Below are positions 7,019-14,422 of a DNA stretch of 18,365 nucleotides, one piece after another (position 1 is the first letter of the stretch; each line of letters begins with the position of its first letter). The stretch lies in the NCBI GenBank assembly GCA_964522605.1, contig CAZFWV010000115.1, positions 1 through 18,365 on the forward strand, given 5' to 3'. Made by a program: the position numbers and the translations under genes. Origin of the DNA: CAVZLD01 sp964522605 (GTDB lineage Bacteria > Planctomycetota > Planctomycetia > Pirellulales > Pirellulaceae). Under the pieces are notes generated by a model. It had not been told where the DNA came from and searched no databases. It was given only the letters and a program-made list of their open reading frames with translations.

Positions 7019-8353
7019 TCAGGCATCGAGCTTCCAGCCCTCGCGATACGGCGGATGGAGCAGCTCGTTGGCTCGATCGGAATTTTTGAACTGCAGTTGC
7101 TCGGCATCCCAGTCGAGTTTCTGTTGCGTGCGGATGGCGATGTTGCCCATCAAGACCACCGCGGCCAGATGCGCGGCGTGGTCGACAAAATTGCTGCCGG
7201 CTGCCGGCCCTCCTTTGCAGGCCCGAATCCACTCCTCGTAATGTCCGGGGGATCGCGGTAGCACCTGGGGAGGCTTGCCAATCTTTTGCGCTCGTGTCTC
7301 CGGCAGCAGTTGAGCTCCCAGAAGCAACCCTTCCTCGCCGACGATCAAGGTTCCGTCATCGATGAAGATGTTGTGATCTCCAAGTGGCTTCGGAATGGGA
7401 GGCATCATTCCACCGTCGTACCAGCGAATCATCACATCGGGATGATCAGCAGTCGCAGCAAAGCGAAAGGTCACGATCGATGCCCGTGGTGCGGTTTCGT
7501 TTTGGACCTCTGGGGGTGCACTCCAGTGAGTCGAACACGCTTCGACACTTTCGGGCCATCCCAATTTGAGTGCTTTAAAGACGGCGGACAGATTGTGACA
7601 ACCAATGTCACCGAGCACTCCCGTTCCAAAATCCCACCAACCGCGCCAGGCAAACGGATGATAGCTGGGGTGATAAGGGCGAACGGGTGCGGGACCAAGC
7701 CAGAGATCCCAATTCAATTCGGGCGGAACCGGTGGCTGGTCCGCGGGGCGGGCAATCCCACGCGGGGAAATATCGGGGCGACGGTTCGACCAGGAATGAA
7801 CCTCACGGACTGCACCGATGGATCCGGCCCAGATGTGTTCGCAGATCAGTCGTGCATCTTCGCTCGCCTGCCCTTGATTGCCCATCTGCGTTGCAACTTG
7901 TGTCTCCGCGGCGACTTTCCCCATGAGCAGTGCTTCGCGAACGCTGTGTGTGAGTGGCTTCTGGCAAAAGACATGCTTGCCCTTGCGCATCGCCGCCAGC
8001 GCAACAACGGCATGATTGTGGTCGGGCGTCGCGACCATCACGGCATCCAAGTCGGGATGCGTATCCAACATCTCACGAAAGTCGCTGTAAATCTTGGCCT
8101 CCGGAAAACCCTGCGCAACCTCGGCGGCAAACCGGTGATCCACATCACAAATTGCGGTAACGTTTTCCGACGCAACGCGTTGGATGTCGTGCCGGCCCAT
8201 GCCGCCGACTCCAACCGCAGCGATATTGAGTTTGCTGTTCGCGGATGGTTGCCCCTCCGCGCCGAGCACGTGATGCGGAATGAAGGTGAAAGCCGCAGCG
8301 GCAGAACTTTCCGCGAGGAAACGGCGACGACTGATCGCTTGTCGAACGTTCAT
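7019..8353 (-). CDS. Gfo/Idh/MocA-family oxidoreductase, Tat-exported
   Basis: NAD(P)-dependent sugar oxidoreductase of the large secreted planctomycete-type subgroup, 444 residues. ATG 8353 has GGGAG seven bases upstream. SRRRFLAESSAAAAF (residues 8-22) is a textbook twin-arginine signal, ending near HHVLGAEG. The Rossmann domain starts with AAVGVGGMG (45-53), has ICDVD (68-72) after the second strand, VATPDHNH (107-114), and QKP (131-133) in place of the usual EKP catalytic-lysine motif. The C-terminal sheet domain contains WRGWWDFGTGVLGDIGCHN, which carries the conserved aspartate/histidine region. Periplasmic members of this type may act on acidic or sulfated sugars with a bound cofactor exported by Tat. 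It sits between the TIM-barrel gene and the ManD-like gene on the same strand, with gaps too large for tight coupling. Confidence 0.92.
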   Translation of the reverse strand: MNVRQAISRRRFLAESSAAAAFTFIPHHVLGAEGQPSANSKLNIAAVGVGGMGRHDIQRVASENVTAICDVDHRFAAEVAQGFPEAKIYSDFREMLDTHPDLDAVMVATPDHNHAVVALAAMRKGKHVFCQKPLTHSVREALLMGKVAAETQVATQMGNQGQASEDARLICEHIWAGSIGAVREVHSWSNRRPDISPRGIARPADQPPVPPELNWDLWLGPAPVRPYHPSYHPFAWRGWWDFGTGVLGDIGCHNLSAVFKALKLGWPESVEACSTHWSAPPEVQNETAPRASIVTFRFAATADHPDVMIRWYDGGMMPPIPKPLGDHNIFIDDGTLIVGEEGLLLGAQLLPETRAQKIGKPPQVLPRSPGHYEEWIRACKGGPAAGSNFVDHAAHLAAVVLMGNIAIRTQQKLDWDAEQLQFKNSDRANELLHPPYREGWKLDA

Positions 8354-8482
8354 ATCTTGCTCCCTTCCGCGAAGTGTCCGGTCCCCACCGAATCGCCAGT
8401 GAACGATCGATCCGTGCCGCTCATTCTAGCAGCCCGGATAGCGCGAAGGGACAACCATCGGCAAGTGCCGCCTTCTGAAGTT

Positions 8483-8574
8483 GCAGGTAGCCGGATTCGT
8501 GAGAATTCGGAGGGCTGTGCAAGTGGGTTCCCTCGACGAGAACTCTCCGAATTCTCACGAATTCGGCTACCTGC
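8483..8574. repeat. Long foldback with 29-bp arms
   Basis: Arm 8483-8511 (GCAGGTAGCCGGATTCGTGA...) is the reverse complement of 8546-8574 with a single mismatch, around a 34-nt loop. A further GAAGTTGC/GCAACTTC pair lies just outside (about 8477-8484 and 8586-8593). It occupies most of the gap between the ManD-like gene and the oxidoreductase gene and would form a strong hairpin in their shared transcript if one exists; it could attenuate or stabilise it. No T-run, so a classical terminator is not supported. Confidence 0.85.
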
Positions 8575-8605
8575 CGTCGACATACGCAACTTCAAAACTG
8601 CCGCG

Positions 8606-9940
8606 TCAGGGTTTCACGGATGTCCCATCCAGTCTGCGGAGTTCACCCCAGTTCATATCGAAGGGAGGATCATCACGAATGGGAAAGCGTGCCGCCAGAG
8701 ATTCGTCGAGGTCAATCCCCAATCCCGGTCGGTCGTTGGCCCAGTAGTAGCCATCGCGAAGCTCCGGACACCCCGGAAACACATCCTGTTCCGCCTGATT
8801 GAATTTCCGCGCTTCCTGGATTCCAAAGTTCGGCGTCGCGAGGTCCAGGTGCACGTTGGCGGCATGCCCCACGGGCGAAACATCACCGGGGCCATGCCAC
8901 GCGCTGCGCACACCGAAGAATTCGCACATACCGATCATCTTGCGTGCTTTCGTCAAACCACCAACTTGCGAAAGGTGAACTCGAAGAAAGTCGATCAATC
9001 GCTCACTCACCAATTCCGTCCATTCGTGCGGGCTGTTAAACAGTTCCCCCATGGCAATCGGTGTACTGGTCTGTTGCCGCAAATGGCGAAAGTAGCCGAT
9101 GTCTTCCGGGCTGAAGGGGTCCTCGAGAAAGAACAGCCGGTACGATTCCAAATCTTTCGCTAGCTGGATCGCCAGGATGGGAGGCACTCGTTCATGAACG
9201 TCGTGCAACAATTCGACGTCATCTCCGAGTTGCTTGCGAAGATGTTCGAACAGTCGTGGGACCGTTCGCACATAGGGCTTCGGCTCCCAGATTTCGCCCC
9301 GCTCGCCCCGCCCCTCCGCGAAGGCTCCTCGCGCACCGTAAGTTCGATAGCCTGGCACCGACACTTGCGCACGCACATGCCGATAGCCTTGCTCCATGTA
9401 TTCCCGCACGCGTTGTTCGACCTGCTCGAAGCTCGAACCGCTGGCGTGACGATAGGTGTCGACCGCCATGCGACACTTGCCGCCCAGCAGTTCATACAGC
9501 GGAAGTCCAGCTCGTTTCCCCAGCAGATCCCAGAGTGCCATGTCGACGCCACTCAGGGCATTGTTTAATACGGGCCCATTCCGCCAGTAGGAACTCACGA
9601 ACGAAGACTGCCACAGATCATGGATCCGTGTGGGATCTTTTCCCACGAGGAACGGCTTGAGATACTCGTCGACGGCGACTTGAACCACACGGGCGCGCTG
9701 CGTGAACGTCGCACATCCCAAGCCATAAAGTCCTGGCTCATTCGTCTCGACTTTCACGACGATCAGACGGATTCCGGCAGGCGCCGTCAGAATCGCACGC
9801 ACATCGCGGATGGTCAACGGATCGCGCTCGACCTGTTCCGCAGCGAGTGCCGATGCGTGCTCTCCACTGGCGATCCATCCGGTTAGTCCCGCGGTTCCTG
9901 CGCCGACGAGGCATTGCTTGATCCAGTCACGCCGTTTCAT
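8606..9940 (-). CDS. Enolase-superfamily dehydratase, ManD-like (mannonate/gluconate dehydratase subgroup), Tat-exported
   Basis: Mandelate racemase/muconate lactonizing enzyme fold that removes a proton alpha to a carboxylate and dehydrates an acid sugar. ATG 9940 (GAGGAA just upstream) gives 444 residues; a longer frame from 9979 adds 13 residues before the natural Tat start. MKRRDWIKQCLVGAGTAG is a twin-arginine signal. Metal ligands are D247 in LLHDVHERV, E273 in FFLEDPFSPED and E299 in GELFNS. H249 in HDVH and H349 in WHGPGDVSPV are the acid/base candidates, and LLHDVH, GELFN and HGPxDxSPV together point to the ManD subgroup. Most relatives of ManD are cytoplasmic, so the exported form is notable. 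It is divergent from the TctC-TctB/TctA transporter across the repeat region. Exact substrate unknown. Confidence 0.88.
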   Translation of the reverse strand: MKRRDWIKQCLVGAGTAGLTGWIASGEHASALAAEQVERDPLTIRDVRAILTAPAGIRLIVVKVETNEPGLYGLGCATFTQRARVVQVAVDEYLKPFLVGKDPTRIHDLWQSSFVSSYWRNGPVLNNALSGVDMALWDLLGKRAGLPLYELLGGKCRMAVDTYRHASGSSFEQVEQRVREYMEQGYRHVRAQVSVPGYRTYGARGAFAEGRGERGEIWEPKPYVRTVPRLFEHLRKQLGDDVELLHDVHERVPPILAIQLAKDLESYRLFFLEDPFSPEDIGYFRHLRQQTSTPIAMGELFNSPHEWTELVSERLIDFLRVHLSQVGGLTKARKMIGMCEFFGVRSAWHGPGDVSPVGHAANVHLDLATPNFGIQEARKFNQAEQDVFPGCPELRDGYYWANDRPGLGIDLDESLAARFPIRDDPPFDMNWGELRRLDGTSVKP

Positions 9941-10165
9941 GATTTCCTCGGATGGCCAGCGTCGAGTCATTGATCGCACGTGTCGTGCGCAGTGTAACTC
10001 GATCTAGGAAGCGAGTCGAGCAAGATCAGCAATTCCGTTCACGGATCGGAGACGCTGCTACCATCGTGCATCCTGGACCAGTAAGATGACCTCCAGAGTT
10101 GCATGAGACAGTTCTGAGAACGTGTTTGGAAATACGAAAATCCGCGCTGCCCAGTGTACCACTGG

Positions 10166-10418
10166 GCTCTGCCAGTGCCATGATCGCTTTGCCGAGTGTG
10201 CCACTGGCTTTGCCAGTGCCNNNNNNNNNNNNNNNNNNNNNNNNNNNNNNNNNNNNNNNNNNNNNNNNNNNNNNNNNNNNNNNNNNNNNNNNNNNNNNNN
10301 NNNNNNNNNNNNNNNNNNNNGCTCTGCCAGTGCCATGATCGCTTTGCCGAGTGTGCCACTGGCTTTGCCAGTGCCCTTGCTACATCGAAAAAAAGACACT
10401 GGCAGAGCCAGTGCCACC
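10166..10418. repeat. Tandem GCCACTGGC-type hairpin array, interrupted by an assembly gap
   Basis: The 55-base unit starting GCTCTGCCAGTGCCATGATC occurs perfectly at 10166-10220 and again at 10321-10375, directly on each side of the N-block. Each unit carries the palindrome CACTGGCTTTGCCAGTG. A further palindrome CACTGGCAGAGCCAGTG follows at 10397-10413, and a partial one precedes (about 10160). The gap edges coincide with unit edges, so extra copies are likely missing. Open frames crossing the Ns are meaningless. Confidence 0.85.
10221..10320. other. Scaffold gap (100 N)
   Basis: Exactly one hundred undetermined bases, the conventional placeholder for a gap of unknown size. It lies between two identical repeat units, which explains the assembly break. 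Confidence 0.99.
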
Positions 10419-10492
10419 CCATTTTCCAAACAGCTTCTGAGGAGAATGCGTTCGAAACAAGACCGAACAAAGCGGCAGGGTGTCGCAAACTG

Positions 10493-10533
10493 GAGCCTCC
10501 AACCTCCAGCCTCCAGCCTCCAGTCTCCAGTCT
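10493..10533 (+). repeat. CTCCAG[C/T] heptanucleotide repeat, short copy
   Basis: About five tandem 7-mers (CTCCAAC, CTCCAGC, CTCCAGC, CTCCAGT, CTCCAGT). The same heptamer family recurs at 18150-18186, on the opposite strand, and at 18313-18365. Confidence 0.8.
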
Positions 10534-10537
10534 GTTA

Positions 10538-10605
10538 CTGTCGCTTCCGTTGGTCGCTCGATTTCCTGCCGAAAGAACAACATTTTCACCGTTAGCCGTG
10601 CAAAG
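10538..10605 (-). repeat. Dispersed repeat, copy 2 (ANGENVV-type)
   Basis: Reverse-complement relative of 74-140; shares GCTAACGGTGAAAA and GAGCGACCAACGG and the encoded ANGENVV/ATNGSD reading. It directly abuts the heptanucleotide repeat and ends about 27 bases before the transporter gene. The whole stretch 9941-10631 (691 bases) holds only this, the heptamers and the gapped array; 9941-10140 shows no recognisable feature beyond the divergent promoters it must contain. Confidence 0.65.
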
Positions 10606-10631
10606 CCTTCGCGAAAAGGCGGCATCATTCG

Positions 10632-12032
10632 ATGATTGATCTTCGTGTTTCGTTCTTGGGACGTCGCTTTCTCTGGCTTCTCCTCGCCTCTTTCCCGTGG
10701 ATGATGCAGACGGATTTACGGGCAGCCCGTCCGTACCCATCTCGTCCGATCGTGCTGATCTGTCCCTGGGCGGCCGGCGGCGGCACCGATATCGTCTCGC
10801 GAAATGTGGCTGCGCATTTGGAGACGGAGTTGCACGTACCAATCAACGTCATCAATGCGACGGGGGGCAAGGGCGTCACCGGACACAGCCGGGGATTACG
10901 AGCGCGCCCCGACGGTTACACACTGACGATGATTACGCTCGAGTTGAACACGATGCATTGGAGCGGTTTGACCTCGTTGACGGTTGCCGACTGCGAGCCC
11001 CTTGTATCGCTCAATGAAGACTACGCGGCGCTTTATGTCATGGCGGACGCCCCCTGGCGGTCCCTGCCGGAACTGGAGGCGGCGATTCGTGACCGGCCGG
11101 GACACCTCAAAGCCTCCGGCACCGCCAGCGGCGGCGCCTGGCATCTGGCCGTCGCCGGATGGCTCACGGCAGCCGGAATGCCGGTTGAAAATGTCAATTG
11201 GGTGTCTTCGACGGGCGCCGGTCCTTCCTTGCAGGAACTCATCAGCGGCGGGCTCGACATGGTGTGCTGCAGTCTACCGGAAGCAAATTCACTGTTCGCT
11301 GCCGGACAAATCCGCGCCTTGGGCGTGATGGCGCCGGATCGCGTATCCGAGTTTGAGCAGATTCCCACCTTCCGTGAGCAGGGAACGGACTGGGTGCTTG
11401 GCGGCTGGCGCGCAATTGCGGTACCACGCGGAACTCCGCCTGCAATTCAAGACCAATTGCGAACCGCCTTGCTGCGCGTTGTCCAGGGGGAAACGCGCGT
11501 CGCCGGAATGACCTTCCCCCAGTTCATGCAACAGGCGGGATTTGATCACCGCTGGCGCAGCGGCGCCGAGCTCCGGGAATTTTTGCAGGAAACCGACCAG
11601 AAACTCGGACGCTTGTTGACGAGCGAGTCGATGCGTTCGATCAATCGCGACCGTTTTCCGCCCCTGGCATTTCCCTTGGCTCTGCTGTCCTTGCTGGCCC
11701 TGACCTCCGTTGGACTCATCCTGCACGCCGTGCGTTGGCGGGTCCGATATCCGCAAGACCAGGACCCGCGTGATCAGGCAACGGTGGAGTTCGGTCCGAG
11801 CTCCTGGAAGAACTTCAGTCTGATTGTCCTTGCGGTCGTGCTGTATGTCACGTGTGTCGAGACGGTTGGTTTCGTGCTGATGAGTGTTCTGCTGATGGCT
11901 CTTCTGAGCTGGAACTTGGGTGCGCGTTGGACCACAGCAACAGGAGTGGCGATCGTTTTCTCGGTGACCGTGTATCAGCTCTTTGCGCACCTGTTACGTG
12001 TTCCACTTCCCCGGGGCTGGTTGGGTTGGTGA
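10632..12032 (+). CDS. Tripartite tricarboxylate transporter: TctC-type binding protein fused to TctB membrane subunit
   Basis: Two subunits that are normally separate are joined in one 466-residue chain. Residues 1-32 look like a signal sequence or anchor (RRFLWLLLASFPWMMQTDLRAA). The Bug/TctC solute-binding domain spans about 33-330: YPSRPIVLICPWAAGGGTDIVSR is the family hallmark, with ATGGKGVTGHSRGLRARPDGYTL following. A hydrophobic helix at about 343-364 (PLALLSLLALTSVGLILHAV) and three more (roughly 393-452), ending RVPLPRGW, match the four-helix TctB subunit. The binding domain would be tethered outside while the TctB part joins TctA in the membrane. Cargo of TTT systems is usually a di/tricarboxylate or aromatic/sugar acid. 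The start is uncertain: no clear Shine-Dalgarno precedes 10632. TctA starts one base after its stop. Confidence 0.9.
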   Translation: MIDLRVSFLGRRFLWLLLASFPWMMQTDLRAARPYPSRPIVLICPWAAGGGTDIVSRNVAAHLETELHVPINVINATGGKGVTGHSRGLRARPDGYTLTMITLELNTMHWSGLTSLTVADCEPLVSLNEDYAALYVMADAPWRSLPELEAAIRDRPGHLKASGTASGGAWHLAVAGWLTAAGMPVENVNWVSSTGAGPSLQELISGGLDMVCCSLPEANSLFAAGQIRALGVMAPDRVSEFEQIPTFREQGTDWVLGGWRAIAVPRGTPPAIQDQLRTALLRVVQGETRVAGMTFPQFMQQAGFDHRWRSGAELREFLQETDQKLGRLLTSESMRSINRDRFPPLAFPLALLSLLALTSVGLILHAVRWRVRYPQDQDPRDQATVEFGPSSWKNFSLIVLAVVLYVTCVETVGFVLMSVLLMALLSWNLGARWTTATGVAIVFSVTVYQLFAHLLRVPLPRGWLGW

Positions 12033-12033
12033 G

Positions 12034-13572
12034 ATGAATGAGGCAATCCGCGCGGCACTGGAGTCGGCCGTCGATCCGACCATGTTGTCCGTCATTGGTC
12101 TGGCGGCGATCTACGGAATCTTTGTGGGCTCGATTCCCGGATTGACCGCGACGATGGCCGTCGCACTCATCGTCCCGTTGACCTTTTTTCTTTCCGATGT
12201 GCAGGCGATTGCCGCGATTGTAACCACGGTCACTTGCAGCATTTTTGCGGGTGACATCCCGGCAACCTTGGTTCGCATTCCGGGAACGCCCGCGTCGGCA
12301 GCTTACGCGTCCGACGCGTATGCTTTGACGAAACAAGGTCGACCAGAACGAGCGCTGGCGATTTCGCTCATTTTCAGTATTCTGGGCGGTTTGTTTGGAA
12401 CACTCGTCTTGATGCTGGCGGCACCCCAACTGGCGCGCCTCGCAGCGAGCTTTACCAGTTACGAGTACTTCTGGCTCTACGGTCTCGGCCTGACATGTGC
12501 CGCCGTAGTCTCCGACACGTCACGATGGAAAGGTGCGTTTGCGCTGCTGCTGGGACTGTTGTTCTCGACGGTCGGCCTGGGAACCGACTACCGTGAACCA
12601 CGCCTCACGTTCGGCGTGGATTCGCTGATTACGGGCATCAATTTCATTCCGGCGATGATCGGACTGTTTGGAGTGTCCGAAGTGCTGCGGAACGCCCTTT
12701 CGACCGGAAGCGACACGACGATTCCCAGTTCAGTCCGGGAACCAGCACCGCGCACTCGGGAACGGCTCTCTGCCGTCCTGCTGCCGGTACTTCGTTTTGC
12801 CGCCCGACGACCTGGCCACTTGGTCCGGAGCAGCACAATTGGCGCGTTGGTTGGCATGTTGCCGGGTGCCGGAGCCGATATCGCGGCGTGGATCTCGTAC
12901 GCGGTCTCGAAGCGGTTTTCGCGCCAGCCTCGTGTCTATGGCTCCGGCTCGGAGGAGGGACTCGCGGACGCAACGGGCGCGAACAACGCGGCCCTTGGAA
13001 GCGCCTGGATTCCAGCCTTAGTCTTCGGGATCCCCGGCGACAGCGTCACCGCGATCGCGATCGGCGTTTTGTTGATGAAGAACATTCGGCCAGGCCCCGA
13101 CATCTTCGATGCCGGCCAGAACCTCGAACAAGCCACACTCGTTTACAGCATCTACGTGACGTTTGTGCTCGCGAATCTCTTGCTACTTCCGATCGGACTG
13201 CTCGCCATTCGTGTGGGAACCGTGCTGATTCACATCCCCCGTTCGCTGATGCTGCCCGGCATCGTACTGTTTTGTATTGTTGGATCCTACGCTTTGAACG
13301 GGAGTGATTTCGACATTCTGATCATGCTGGCGATGGGGCTGTTGGGGTTCGTCCTGGAACGATTCGGAGTGCCGCTGGGACCGGTCGTGCTCGGAATCAT
13401 TCTGGGCGGCGAGTTGGAGCACAAGTTCATTCAATGCATCAGCAAGTCCTCGTCGGTGAGTGCTTTCTTCGCCTCGCCGATTTCACTGAGCTTGGCGCTG
13501 GCAAGCCTGATACTCTGGATGGCCCCGTTCTTCATCCGATTGCTGACACGCCCGCGTCAATCCGAAGCATAA
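12034..13572 (+). CDS. tctA: Tripartite tricarboxylate transporter large permease, TctA
   Basis: The large, roughly 12-helix channel subunit of a TTT importer, 512 residues. ATG 12034 lies one base after the TctC-TctB stop (TGA-G-ATG), which signals translational coupling; an in-frame upstream ATG at 11983 would overlap the previous gene by 50 bases and encode a non-family N-terminus. GSIPGLTATMAVALIVPLTFFL (near residues 30-51) is the signature TctA segment; IPGTPASAAYASDAYALTKQGR and the repeat half with GMLPGAGADIAAWISYAVSKR, FGIPGDSVTAIAIGVLL and GVPLGPVVLGIILG are all present, showing the internal two-fold repeat intact. Works with the fused TctC-TctB product as a proton or sodium symporter. 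Downstream 13573-13842 has no recognised feature. Confidence 0.95.
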   Translation: MNEAIRAALESAVDPTMLSVIGLAAIYGIFVGSIPGLTATMAVALIVPLTFFLSDVQAIAAIVTTVTCSIFAGDIPATLVRIPGTPASAAYASDAYALTKQGRPERALAISLIFSILGGLFGTLVLMLAAPQLARLAASFTSYEYFWLYGLGLTCAAVVSDTSRWKGAFALLLGLLFSTVGLGTDYREPRLTFGVDSLITGINFIPAMIGLFGVSEVLRNALSTGSDTTIPSSVREPAPRTRERLSAVLLPVLRFAARRPGHLVRSSTIGALVGMLPGAGADIAAWISYAVSKRFSRQPRVYGSGSEEGLADATGANNAALGSAWIPALVFGIPGDSVTAIAIGVLLMKNIRPGPDIFDAGQNLEQATLVYSIYVTFVLANLLLLPIGLLAIRVGTVLIHIPRSLMLPGIVLFCIVGSYALNGSDFDILIMLAMGLLGFVLERFGVPLGPVVLGIILGGELEHKFIQCISKSSSVSAFFASPISLSLALASLILWMAPFFIRLLTRPRQSEA

Positions 13573-13842
13573 GCACCGCAGTTGCGGCTCGGGCTTGGAT
13601 GGAACAGACGCCGACGGACCGGCAAAGGGGATCCGGGGCGCACGGCCGATCTGGCAAGCCGAATTGATTGAAGAGTGAGGACTGGTGACTATTCGTTTTA
13701 CCCGTAGCCGCAGGCGAGGTCTGCCCGTGGCTAAGCTTCTATTTCGCCTTAGACAAGTGAAATGCGCGCTACCGCACGCGGGGCGTTGCCCACGCGGTTA
13801 AACGAACCTCACCGCAGCGACGGGTTTAGCGAATGTTTACAA
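13573..13842. other. Intergenic region without recognised gene
   Basis: The 270 bases between tctA and the convergent winged-helix gene contain segments with mixed GC content and a CGGTTAAACGAA word near 13795 that echoes the arms at 278-350, but no full foldback, T-tract terminator or coding frame can be supported. Confidence 0.5.
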
Positions 13843-14214
13843 TCAGGCCTTGAATCGATATCCCACGTAGGGGACCGATTGCACGTAGTCACTAAAGAGA
13901 CCCAACTTCTGCCGCAGCGTCTGGACGTGTTGATCGAGAGTCTGTTCCGTGACCGGTCTTTCGGCCGTGTTGACGGCGTCGACGATCTGCTTCTTCGTGT
14001 AGGCCTTGTACGGTTTCCGCGCGAGAAAGATCAGGATGCGATACTCGATCAGATCAAGCGGAATCGGTTCGCCGCAGAGTTCCACCAGGTAGCCCGGTCG
14101 AGGAACCACTTGTTCATCTTTTTGCGCCGCCGCGCGAGACGCCTCTTCCTGAAATCGAAAGATCAGATCCGGCTCGGAGAAATAACCGGTTTCGGCAGAC
14201 GGATCTCGGCGCAT
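13843..14214 (-). CDS. Stand-alone OmpR/PhoB-type winged-helix DNA-binding protein
   Basis: A 123-residue protein with only the DNA-binding half of a response regulator. ATG 14214 follows AAGGAG by 8 bases. Residues 1-35 are polar and lack receiver-domain features (no phospho-acceptor aspartate motif). The Trans_reg_C-type domain covers about 40-122: PLDLIEYRILIFLARKPYKAYTKKQIVDAV, then VTEQTLDQHVQTLRQKLG as the recognition-helix region, and the C-terminal hairpin YVQSVPYVGYRF, which is diagnostic. It likely binds tandem promoter sites as a transcription regulator, possibly its own divergent region (150-210 bases to the metallopeptidase gene). It could be a truncated regulator or one controlled by partner binding instead of phosphorylation. 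Confidence 0.88.
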   Translation of the reverse strand: MRRDPSAETGYFSEPDLIFRFQEEASRAAAQKDEQVVPRPGYLVELCGEPIPLDLIEYRILIFLARKPYKAYTKKQIVDAVNTAERPVTEQTLDQHVQTLRQKLGLFSDYVQSVPYVGYRFKA

Positions 14215-14422
14215 CGATGAAACTCCTTCCTTCAGCGGAACTCCTTTCCATTGTAGGCGGCAGGTGAAGAAGAGGCATCGTCGATTTACCCAAACCGCGA
14301 AAACGACGCGGCTTGTTAGCGCGGGACTCCTCGATTACACTCGAACTCAAAGGAACTAGGGAATCGTGTCGCTCCCTCCCCCCGTGCCGGCACCCATCCG
14401 CAGACGGGCGGAGATCGAGCCG

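Noticed and set aside
7286..9163. A 625-residue open frame on the plus strand
   Set aside because: It runs antisense through two clear genes and a foldback, has no family motif, and is explained by GC-rich codon bias.
10039..10842. Open frames spanning the N block
   Set aside because: They translate the gap as X and repeats as peptide; no coding evidence.
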